Source of the DNA: Ceratodon purpureus
Lineage: Eukaryota > Streptophyta > Bryopsida > Pseudoditrichales > Ditrichaceae
Reading direction: 5' to 3'
DNA: 64,000 bases
Assembly: GCA_014871385.1 (NCBI GenBank)
Contig: CM026423.1
Coordinates: forward strand, 16,295,690 to 16,359,689
Every line of letters begins with the position of its first letter. Position 1 is the first letter of the stretch. The notes under the pieces were generated by a model. That model had not been told where the DNA came from, searched no databases, and saw nothing but the letters and a program-made list of their open reading frames with translations. Below, one piece after another: positions 37,002-47,722 of the stretch. A program made the translations under genes and the position numbers.

Positions 37002-39537
37002 ATGGCCGCTCCGAAGCGGGTGGTGATAGTAGGAGGTGGTGTGGCAGGCAGCCTCCTTGTGAAGCTTTTGGAAGATGTTGCAGATGTTACGCTTATAGAC
37101 CCGTACACTCCATCCCTCATTTTTTTCCCTCGTGAAACTCATTCCAAGATGCTTGTGTCGACCTCGATTGTCATCTTCATGATCTTAAGCTTCTGATCAC
37201 TTGTGCCAGACAAGACTGCTTGATCAATGGTCGGTTACTCTTGCACTTGAAGGTCATTCTTTCTGTCATTTGGTTGACAATGGAAACATTTCCCTGTATA
37301 TACTTTAGGATTTCGACACTGAGCCAAAAAATATGTCACAAGAATAGAATTCCTCTGATTTAACATACCCAGGTTGGACGAACTTCATTTGTGGGCATTG
37401 CTGGTGTAATGATTGTTCAGGAAAGATTACTTCGAGGTGCCCTATTCTTCGCTGCGATGTTTAGTGGAACCCAGTTTTGCCGAGCGCTCGGTGATAACTC
37501 ACAGCTCTTACATGAAGAAGTCAAGGTTACTGATGGGTTCAGCAACAGACGCTACTCGAACAGAAGTTACCACTGACACAGGGATCAAGGTTCCTTACGA
37601 GTTTCTAGTCATTTGCACAGGCAGTGAATATCTTGGCCCAAATTCCAGAGTGGATCGTCTGGACAGATATCAGAAAGGTAATTGTTCTGACCTGTTCTCG
37701 TGACGTATATGTACTCCTGAATTAGATTACACAATATGCAAATCTGTTCGCTGAATTCTTTAAGTACTTCTGCGAAACTCAAATAAGTGATTATTTCATT
37801 TATGCCTGGGTAGCTATTCTATGGGTGGGGAATAGAGAAGTTTGTGCATAAGACACAGAGGCTAATGTGTTAGGGCTCTGCGAAACCTCAATGGAACATG
37901 CAATCTACTTCCCAGTTACAGAAGATACGCCTTAAATATATAATGCTAATTTGAACGCAGCGAACAGGAAACTGGTTGAATCACAAGGCCTTTTGATCAT
38001 CGGAGGTGGACCAGTTGGTGTAGAACTGGCAGGTGAAATCGTATCAGATTTCCCGACTAAAAAGGTCAACACCATTTCAAACTCACACTTATCATGATGT
38101 GTTGGCATTTGCAGTGGCCTTTTTGAATAGTTCAAATTCATGACTTACGTTTTATCAAAGCTAGCTCAACACCTTATCTAAGTTAGTCTTAGTGGTTTGT
38201 GCATGACTGTAGGGAGAAGCTTCAACCAGTATCACGGTGCAATCGCATAGTTCCACTTCAGATTTGTAGAGAAGATGCACACGAGAATTTGCTGTGTATG
38301 CTCTGCACATAATTGATTGGTTTTGATTGCTGCTGTGATGGTGAAGGTCACGATAGTGACTTCAAGCAGCCGGCTGCTCGAGTTTTTGGGGCCGAAAGCC
38401 GGCGCAAAAGCTTTAAAATGGCTTAAGAAGAAAAAGGTTGAGGTTCTCTACAATGACAAGTACGATCTAGCAACGAGAGGATGATCCTAAGAATTCTAGA
38501 ATAATCTCTATCTAAAAAATTTAAACCTTGAATTTCCATCAAGGTGATCAACTATCCTACTATTGACAAAATTGAGTATATATTGTCCTGATTGTGACAA
38601 CAGGGTGGATCCTGACGCCAAAGTTGGTAACATATACACAACAAGGTCAGGAAAAAAAATTGAAGCTGAGCTTCATTTTTGGTGTGTTGGAAAGAAGCTG
38701 GGAAACGATTGGTTGAAGAACAGCGAGTTCAAGGGTTGGCTTGACAACACTGGTCACCTAAGAGTGGACAAGAGTATGCGCCTAGTTGACATTCCAAATG
38801 TCTTTTGTGCTGGTGACATGACTGATATCAAGGTACGCACTACTCTCTACTTCGTCACTACCTACTGTTCATTTCATTTGAAGCTGAAAGAGTATGAAGT
38901 CTTGCTGCCTGAGGCTCATTTTCTCTGTCACCCATTCACCGAGATTACCAGAAAAATGGCGTCACTTGATCACTGTCGATGGAATAGGACTCTCTCTCCC
39001 AATATAATCCCCTTCTGTCAATGTATATACACTGTTTAGAACCAGTGCATATGTGACTCATGATAGTTGAGGAATGAAGTTTGTTAGTTTCCCTGCAGCT
39101 TGTCTTACACTCCGAAAACTGAACAGACCCCGGAACAGACATTAGTGTTCTTTGGTTATCATTCTGCATATTTCACTTGGTTCTTGTATTTGACCTCAAG
39201 CACAATATTAAATGCAGGCATTTGAAGTACTTGACGAGAAGTATTGAGAATGCTAATGTTTGTGGATTGGGTGCAGGAGATCAAACAAGGTTTTTTGGCG
39301 TCCAAGCATGCTAACGTAGTAGCAGAGAATATCAAAGAGTTGATGAAAGATCCAAATTGTAAGAAACTCTCAGAGTACCAGCGCTTGGAAGAGCCCTTTG
39401 GTCTTGTAACATTAGGCCGCAGCATAGCTGTTGCGCAATTCCCATGTTGCACATGTATTGGATGTCTCCCTGGGATGATGAAGAGCAAGGACCTTTTTGT
39501 TGGGAATGCACGGCAATCCCTTGGCCTGCCTTATTAA
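37002..39537 (+). CDS. FSP1/AIFM2-like NAD(P)H-quinone oxidoreductase
   Basis: A flavoprotein of the AIF family. Animal FSP1 reduces ubiquinone and vitamin K with NAD(P)H at membranes and blocks lipid peroxidation; plants carry several homologues. Six exons join in frame: 37002-37102, 37421-37677, 37961-38064, 38347-38459, 38604-38832, 39277-39537, giving 354 residues against about 365-373 for relatives. Visible: N-terminal FAD-binding VVIVGGGVAGS (about residues 8-18), KDYFEVPYSSLRCLVEP, FLVICTGSEY, the second Rossmann motif LLIIGGGPVGVELAGEI for NAD(P)H (about residues 131-147), ELHFWCVGKK, and the FAD-binding VFCAGDMTDIK. The start MAAPKRVVIVGG places the glycine-rich loop at residue 11, as expected. 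There is no Met-Gly myristoylation signal as in human FSP1. The first donor (CCC|GTACAC) is weak, but phase and homology support it. Confidence 0.9.
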
Positions 39538-41037
39538 AATTGAAGTGTCTTCGTGTGCTGAAAATTAACAAAAAATAGAAATGCCTTGACCGTGTTATCA
39601 CTCTCTCAAATCTCCAATCATTCTTCAAATTTTGTTCAGTATGCCTGGTGTGAGATATTGATATAACATTGTCAACCATGGTGCCATCTGTGAAGGTTTT
39701 GTGTAAAGTACATTATTGTATTTTGCTCAAGAATTCATTTGTGATTGCAACTTTTAACAATTCTTAACACCTAAGTGCCCACAGGACAAAACTGTCCAAT
39801 TTTTATGCCTGTAGGAATTAAATGAATCACTGTAAGGTTGTACAAAGGAGTCGTTTTGCATACCAATGTAGGTAAAGAAAATGTAAAGAAGTAAGCTTGT
39901 TATGCTTAACAGATTAGTTAATTCAAACTTGTAATTTAGCGTAAAGTATGAAATATTTTGTTACCTTGTTTGCATAAAATAGAATTTTAAATAAGAAAAG
40001 AAAAATGAAAATAAAAAGGTTTAAGGATAGAAGTATGAAAATTTTAAATTTTATTTTTAGTGATATTTGACTATTTCTAAGCCATTTGAGGCTTTTTTAT
40101 TTTTATTTATTTATTTATTTTTATTATTTTTAATTTTAATTGAGGATGAAAAATTAACAAATTTGTTTATAATAAATTAATGTTATTTTAAAAAACCAAA
40201 TAAAGATTCATTCTAAAGTACTTGAAGTACCCATGATACTATGGTACCAAATATTCTTTAGTGCGCAAATTAGCTATACTATCATCTTCATTTAAACATG
40301 ATTAGCCTAAGTTGTTACAATTAGATTCTACTATCATTTCTTTTATACTACATTCATGATTTACATACTCGTTTCTCATCAATATGAAAAAAGAACATTG
40401 TAACCCCCTTCTTCCTCCCTATTCAATGTGAAGTTCATCATATATTACCAAAAATATATTAATGTCTAGCAAAAGCTAACATATCACAAATTATTTTATC
40501 TAATACAAAGAACACTCCCACCTAGAAGAATTGATCCCAAGAAACCAAAGTAGAACTTATCCTTTTCAAGAATACCAAAACTCCACAAGCTCATTACAGA
40601 TCCGGTTGGAATATTCCACCCACCAAGCAAGCGCATACAAACACCATCCTCCGAACTTCACATCGAAGCGACCAAGTTCCACTGTTGCAACGCAACAAGT
40701 GTTCCGAAGCAACAAGAGAGCAGGTCCGGAGGGAGACTGGGTCACGGCTTCCCCATGTGGGGCCTCGCCACTGGGCACACACAGACGCCGGAATCTGCCG
40801 AAGTGGAGGAGCAAACGCACTTTACAAGCTGCTAACCTCAATGCCCGGCACACAATCACACACACTAACACAGCTCTAAGCTCAGGATCCTCGCTTTCGG
40901 TCCCTTTTATCTTCACTTACTCACACTTTGCATGCTCGAGCTTTTTATCCTCCTGTTGCTCTCCAATCTCTACTCTCCACTGCCACTCCTGCCTCTGGAG
41001 CCATTTTCTTTCGCCCCATGATCTCAGGTACCGTATT
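39538..41037. other. Intergenic DNA and probable LPEAT1 promoter/first leader exon
   Basis: 39.9-40.5 kb is AT-rich with (TTTA)n-like tracts and no gene. From 40.55 kb the composition becomes balanced, and at 40.87-41.03 kb a pyrimidine-rich stretch ends in the donor CTCAG|GTACCG (41038). This fits a short non-coding first exon of the LPEAT1 gene. Open frames here on both strands lack recognisable motifs. Confidence 0.4.
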
Positions 41038-41628
41038 CTCTCCTTTGATTATGGATGCGTGTTTGTCTGCTTTCTCTCAATTAGGGTTTCAGTCCTTCTG
41101 GGATCGATCTTCTGACTAGTTCGATTACGCCCTCGAATGGACATTCGTTTGTGAATGGGTCTTCTACTTTCTGGTTTGCGAAAATTTTCGGTCAATTCAT
41201 GGGGATTGTAAATTTTTTTTAATGATTTTTGTTGAGTGTGAGTGTGAATGGTTGATGGATTTTGTTTTTTCGTTTTTTTCTTTCCATTGTTGTTTGTGTG
41301 TTGTTTTTTGAGGTTGGTGGATTATATGGAGATTCATGATGTGATGAGAGTTTTTGAGATGAGGTTTGGATGCTGGGAATGGGACATGGGAGTAGTAGAG
41401 CTAGGTTTGGGTTATGGGAGGTGTTTGAGGTTTTGTTTTTTTTTTTCGGTTTGGGACATGGAGTGGAATTGATCATGTTTGTTGGATTGGTGAGGTGGTG
41501 CGGATTATGTGGATTTGAGTCTTATTGTTTTGTGTGTGTGTTTTTGGGATGTGATGGTTGTGGTGGCGGTGGTGACTTGGGGTTCTAATGTGTTTAAGGT
41601 TGGGATGTTGGTTTTTGTGAGATTGCAG
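41038..41628 (+). other. Probable 5'-leader intron of LPEAT1
   Basis: Donor CAG|GTACCG at 41038 and acceptor GATTGCAG ending at 41628. The interior is T/G-rich with GTTTTTTT runs, like plant introns, and it lies 134 bases upstream of the start codon. It explains the open but low-complexity frames here. No transcript evidence. Confidence 0.5.
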
Positions 41629-41761
41629 GGTGGTGGGATTGTTGTGCGGTAGCTAAGGTTGGGGTTGGGGAGGACTACGTGATGGCGCTTTAGGGGATGA
41701 TGTGAGCCTGCGAGCAGTCTTCGTTGCTGTGGTCTTTGGTGGAGATATTCCAAGGATAAGG

Positions 41762-44700
41762 ATGGGGAACCCGTTGAAGGAGGTTGAGTTAGGTGGGGCG
41801 AAAGATCCAGGAGCGAAGCCGCTGTCAACTGCGGGTGAATCTGCCGAGGTACCCCTGTTATCCGAGTCGTCTCAAAATGATGCACTAGATGACACACCAG
41901 AGACAAATGGAGTTGATAAAACTCCTCAAACCCCGCCCAGTAATGTAGAGTCTAAATCCTTGAGCGACGATCTCAAACAAAGTGAGGAAAAGCTTGACCC
42001 TAATTTCGACTCCCTAGCAAAAATCGCTGATGGAGGAGATGACCAGGCACCTCTCTTGTCACAACAATTTCGGAGCGATGAAGCTAGGGGGACGCCGCCT
42101 CCTTCAAATGGTACAGCAGCATCTGAATCTGTCCATTATGCTCCAGAGCTTCTGAAGGAGATGGAAGTCAAGTATGCAGCATATGTTCGTCATGATGTGT
42201 ATGGGAACTGGGGCATGCGCGACATCTCTCTCTTGGAGAAGTTGCAACTGGCTGTAGCACTCGTGACACTATGTCCGATCAGAATTTTCTTGCTCTTTGG
42301 GATGTTGGTGTTATTCTATGTTATCTGCAAAGTGTGTACATTACGGGTAACGGCTACCTCAAGTGACGAAGGTCAGGAAAGTTATGCGCACATGACGGGA
42401 GTGAGGCGGATGATCATTGTACGATCGGGTCGATTCCTTGCACGCGCGATGTTGTTCGCATTTGGGTTCTACTATATCCCTGTAACAAATCGAACATCTG
42501 CAGAGGCGCAGAGGCTTCACTTAGGTCTGGGAGATTCTGACGAGAGTAAGGTATGCACTTGGTCTTAACAAATGTCGCTTATTGTTTCAATTTGATTTTA
42601 ACAGTTCTTAGAAGGCACTGAAGCACGCAACAAAATATTTGATCTACTTATGTTTATGATTTTAGGTACTGATTGATTGTTTCTGGTTTGGTGAATTGTA
42701 ATCTGAATGACAACATACTATTCCGGTGTTTCACAGGAAGGCGAAGATAAGAGAGTGGAGTCTGCTTGTCCAGGAGCTGTTGTTTCAAACCATGTCTCCT
42801 ATTTGGACATATTATATCACATGTCAGCCTCCTTTCCCAGCTTTGTGGCTAAAGTAAGCTATGGTCCTACTCCTTGATTTCTTAATCTTAGGTTGCACTA
42901 CGGTACTTCATGTGGACGACTGTTGCTTACTTTAACTTTGTAATCAGAATTGCCTACGTTAAGATTTTCCTTCATATGACGTGGGGTGGTTTCATCCACG
43001 TATGTTGAATAATAATGAGTTTTAGTTTCTGTGTTGTGAATGTCTGCAACATTTTAGTGGTTTTAGAATAGTTTATCCCAGTATATAATCACATAGCAGA
43101 AGATTCGTTGTAAGAGTTGGTTATATTATGATTTTGATGGGTATTAATTGAGTTGAGCGAATCGAAATGCACGAACGTCAGGCGTAGGTAATGAAGCGAC
43201 CAGCAACGCACATCTTTCATGTGGATTTAAAAATCTTGTGGTTTAGCTCTTCCCTATGTGTCTTCTCACTATATGAGTGTTTCATCTAATAGATTATTTC
43301 TACGCATCTTACCTCAGTCGTTCTGTGTGTGGTACATGTATCGGTGGAAAGCGATCAGTGGCGAAGTTGCCTCTAGTTGGCTTGATCAGGTCGGTGTCCA
43401 AAGTTTCCCCTTACAACTCATTATTTGTGCAGTCGTGATCGTATCCTTGTTTATTTTTAAGAACAGTTTGAGCTAGAAACATATTAAACCCCAACTTGGG
43501 TGTATGTAACTATCTCTCTTGCTAAACATGTCCAATTTAGCTTGATGATATCAGCTGACACAGGCTGAAAGTTTTCAGCAGTCTGTGCCGCAGGCATGGA
43601 ACGGACGTTGATTGCGTCTAAACATTATGTCATAATCTGCAGCTTGAAAATGTATCAGAGTAATGTTGGTTGTCTTTTACATCCGGGGTTTCAGGAGAGA
43701 GTATTTGGAACTCAGAGTTAAGATAATCCAGCAACGGGTGGTTTATTGACTATAAAATCTGGTTCCGTATTTTGCAGCAAATGCTTGGGGTGTGTATATG
43801 TTCAACGCGAATACAAGTCCTCTGATCATAAAGGTGTATCTGGTTAGTTTACTTACACACTCAGCTTTGTCTCTAAATTCTTTGTTTTGTAAATTGCTCA
43901 TTTGAGAATCTGGTAGTTGTAAAAAATCAGCTTCAGATTCCATGGATCACGGACTAGTGTATAGAGTCTGCTACCAAGTTTGCAGTGGGCTCAATCTTCG
44001 ATGCCAGATGCTGGACTAATGTGTTAGATTGTGGTTAAATTGACGTGTCGCTGAATTCAACTAGAAATGTCACCTCATAGAATATGCCCATGGGTTAATT
44101 TGTGTTGGTAGATAGTAGTAATGTTTGAAGATATTGCAATCTTGCATAATTCATATCGTGATGTTACCTCTATTTTTTTTTAAAGTAACTCAGCAGTGCT
44201 TTTCATTATACGAGTGTTGGAAATCTAATTCTTATGTGATCTTACTGCATTGACTTCAGGAGTGGTCACTGAGAGATTGCAAGCTGCGCACTCTGATCCA
44301 AAGGCCCCAGGTCTTCTTTTGTTTCCAGGTACCATTTTTCCAGTTCGCTGATTGAAGTGCGGAAATTCTGTTGTCTTGATTTTTTTTTCCCTGATGATGG
44401 GAAGTGAATCTCAAGTTTTGAGTGTTGGATTCTGGTTACCTTCAGATAATGGTTTTTTGGATCAAGTTATTGTAATGCTAAAGTCTTCAGTAGTAGTGAA
44501 TTTGTTACTTATTTACCGATTTGCCAATCGAATTTGCAGAGGGTACAACTACCAATGGTGGATTCTTATTGCCATTTAAAACAGGGGCATTTCTTGCTCA
44601 CACCCCTGTGCAGCCTGTGATACTCAAGTATCCTTTCAATCGTTTTAGCCCTGCCTGGGACACAATCAGTGGGGTAAGTTGACGCACCAGAGTGCTGTGT

Positions 44701-45812
44701 GTCTTTGATGAGGAACATTATCCTAAATTCCCCGTTTGAGAATATTTATATCTGCTATTTTGTTTGATGTAATTTGGGTCCGTAGTGATGTTTTCAGCAG
44801 ACGCTTGCAATTGTAGCGCTGTTCTACCAAGTCAACTTCTGGAGTAGTCAAATTCAGCTGCGGTCCTAATGGTTTTGTGGGTTGGGGTGCCATTTTTCCA
44901 GGTTCGGCATGTTATTCTTCTTCTGTGCCAGTACGTGAATCACCTTGAAGTTGTGCGATTGCCCGTATACCGTCCAACAGAAAAGGAATGTGCCGACCCG
45001 AAGCTATATGCAAATAATGTTCGCACATTGATGGCTGCAGAGGTGGGGAAACTTTGTTTGCATCATTTCTATGTATTGTGGACTTCATTTCTGAAACTTC
45101 TTTATTTTACATCCAGATAGAAACATCTTTGTTCTGTATCATGAGTGCCTCTTGGATGGGTATGATTGGCTGGTCATGAGTGCTTGGTGATTTCATATCT
45201 GCTGCTCTTTGTTGTCATTGTTGAATGAATTTTGTAAAAGAACTGTCACAGATTTCAATACCTGTCCTGTTCAGCCTGTAAGGCACCGATTTGAAATATC
45301 TGCTGTTATTAAGAAAAAAATTGAAGAGCTTCGAGTGTACCGTTATCAAGACAACCTGTTCACTTTTTTAACTACAGAGTTGGTGCTTAGTAATGTCATA
45401 GGATACTTTTCTTCTTTACTGATTTGTTGTTGGTGTTTTTGTATCCAGGGTAATTTGACCATGGCAGACATAGGATTGTATGAAAAGCGTATTTTCCATA
45501 ATGCATTGTTGGGCAAGCCCGCTCCAGTTGCACCAGCACCTAACGGTAAGTGTGATATTGCGCTTGGCCTTTCATCATACGATTGTCTATGCAAAATGCT
45601 AGGAATGTCTTGTGGATAGACTCTCTCATCTTGTAATTTTATTTCAAGAATGTCATGAGCTTCTGGCAGAGCTTTTTGCTTCTTTAATGACTTTGGATAG
45701 CCCTCTTTCTCTTGCATTGAGCAATTCTTATGTTCGCAATATAGAAAAATGTACGGAGGGACTGAACTTGACATTGTTTTTTTCCTTTGAAGCAGGGAAT
45801 GAGAGTAAGTAG
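41762..45812 (+). CDS. Lysophosphatidylethanolamine acyltransferase 1 (LPEAT1/LPCAT-type)
   Basis: An ER membrane acyl-CoA:lysophospholipid acyltransferase (PlsC superfamily) that re-acylates lysophosphatidylethanolamine and related lipids. Nine exons join in frame: 41762-42550, 42737-42853, 43352-43389, 43778-43842, 44260-44328, 44540-44673, 44902-45042, 45449-45545, 45796-45812, giving 488 residues. Order: an acidic, disordered N-terminus (residues 1-140), YVRHDVYGNWGMRDISL, a transmembrane segment at about 161-189, a second hydrophobic stretch at about 225-241, the catalytic H-x4-D box NHVSYLD (His282/Asp287), KLPLVGLISKCLGCVYVQRE, the EGTTTNG box (360-366), FKTGAFLAHTPVQPVILKYP and VNHLEVVRLPVYRPTEKE. 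The donor TCTG|GTTAGT at 43843 was preferred over an earlier GT because it restores KGVSG. Arabidopsis LPEAT1 is about 398 residues, so this N-terminus is roughly 90 longer. No C-terminal EF-hands, unlike LPEAT2. Confidence 0.93.
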
Positions 45813-47249
45813 GTGGTACCACAAGGGCATTTCACCATGCTGGGAGTAGTTGAAAATCAATAGCACCCACTGCAGCATGCAGAACTCGGTTTTATTGCAA
45901 GCTTACGCAGAAGAGATGGATTTTTGAGAAATTTTCCAACCTGAAGGATTGTTTATGTGGATTGTCCTTGAGTGCTATCAATCACTCAACCTGCATCCTT
46001 CGCATTTTCTTATGTTTTGTTTTCTGTGAGAACGATCTTCCTCCTTTTTCCTCGAGCTTGCTCATCTTTTGTAACTGGTAATATGAATCGAGAGGACCAA
46101 TGGAATTCTGGTGCCTTCGGCGTTCATATGTTTGCTAGGAGCGTGTTGACCATGGAACTGGCACTATCACACCTCCATGCAAACATTTCAAGGAACACGA
46201 CTTTAAAAAGCTCATAGTAACTTCGAAAGCAAAGCGTGTACTTCTGTTTTTATGTTGTAAGCATTGCGTATTTGCCTGGTAACATGGGTTGGGAACTTCA
46301 CTGCCGCATGCCTTTAATGTGGGTATGATTCTCGGTTTAGACAACATAATTCGGTTTAACATCAGAGACTAGAGGCCCTTGTATTGTATTGGAATCACTA
46401 TTTTGGACCTCCGCAGTGATTCTTGCAAGGTGGAAAGCAGACACAATCTTGGAGAGGTGAAGTGTTCACAAGGCTCTCTTGAGTTTTTTCCAAGAAATAA
46501 TGGTGGCATTCTGTGGAAGAAGACTTTCATGTGGGGGCCACATAGGGTCTGTGACTGGACTGTCAGTTCAAGCTCCATTTCAGGTACAATGTATTTTGCT
46601 AAATTGAGGAGACAGGAACATTGGATCGTGCACAAGTAGTGCCCACCAAGAGGTTGAAAGTAGTTTCCATAGAAGTTACGATGGTGGCAGGGGACTAGGC
46701 CTTCGCACTAGAACTGGTTGGTAAGTGCAGAACCTAACTTAGTTGGCAGCACACATGACATATGACCTGTATTGGTTTATCAGTGCTGGTACTGCTGTGT
46801 GAAGATGGTGGCATGAAAGTGGTTTTGAACTTTAGAATTTGTAAAAAATTGGATGTAGTGGTAAAGGTATGGAATTTCCTGTCATCTTGAAGTCATTGTA
46901 ACTTATGTCATTTTCATATCATCTTTGCATCACTCTGATTTTTGTCATTTAAAACACAAGCCTTTTGAATGTCAAAATCACATCAAACTAATGTTAGATC
47001 CTTGACTTGTCAATTCAATATTTAAGCCTATGTCAAACTGAAGGGATAATAAATTTCTAGTTTTTATATTTTATTTTTTACAAATATAAGGAAGGGAGAC
47101 GGAGAAAGCTCTGTGAGTGAGGAGGGAGTTGAGATAGAGGAAGGAACTGTAAAATTAGAGTTACACTAGGCAACCCAGCTAATTCAGTTAATGGAGGGCG
47201 GATGTAGCTGCTGGTTGCAAGGCTGCTCCCCACCTTTCAGCTAGTCTAA

Positions 47250-47722
47250 GGGCCCCTTTCCACTAGAGGCGAGAGGCCGTCATAAAAGAAATTTCAGCCA
47301 ATCACATGCGTAGGAATTGAGAGGAGGAAGAAATGCCACTTTACACCTAAAATTTCAGTCCAAGGGACAAGGAGATGAGAAAATGACATGGACAGCACTT
47401 TTGTCCTTGGTGGCAACAAAAAGGCACATTTTTGAAGACCCCCGGATTTTTAGTCAGGCCCACCTAAAGAGGTGGGCCTGACTAAAAATCCGGGGGACCA
47501 TATGGCCAAAATTCTCATAGCCAATCATTTCCGTTTTTTAAATATTTTTTGATAACCCTACATTAGAAAATGTATTAAAAATTTCAGCACATGTTTGTAG
47601 GCCCCTTCTCACTTTACACTATATCCAAAGGACATCAAATTTAGAATTGGTCTTTTCAAGAATGGGCTGTGGCCCTTGGCTAATTTTCTCCTGGTCTTCT
47701 CGTTTCTAGTGTAAAGAGGGCC
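47250..47722. mobile_element. Tourist-like (PIF/Harbinger-type) MITE
   Basis: 473 bp flanked by TAA on both sides (47247-47249 and 47723-47725). Terminal inverted repeats of about 30 bp: the left starts GGGCCCCTTTCCACTAG and the right, read inward, GGCCCTCTTTACACTAG; 14 of the first 17 positions match and similarity continues through CGAGA. It has no coding capacity and carries a perfect central hairpin (47439-47496). The three-base TAA duplication and G/C-rich ends fit Tourist-like elements. Confidence 0.75.
47439..47496. repeat. Perfect hairpin inside the MITE, 27-bp arms, 4-base loop
   Basis: 47439-47465 is exactly complementary to 47470-47496, separated by AAAG. The arms begin CCCCCGGATTTTTAG and end GGCCCACCT. 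The stem has no mismatch, although the terminal repeats of the surrounding MITE have diverged. Confidence 0.9.

Noticed and set aside
46379-46639. Paired open frames on both strands downstream of LPEAT1
   Set aside because: No conserved motif; they mirror each other and probably lie in or near the LPEAT1 3' untranslated region.
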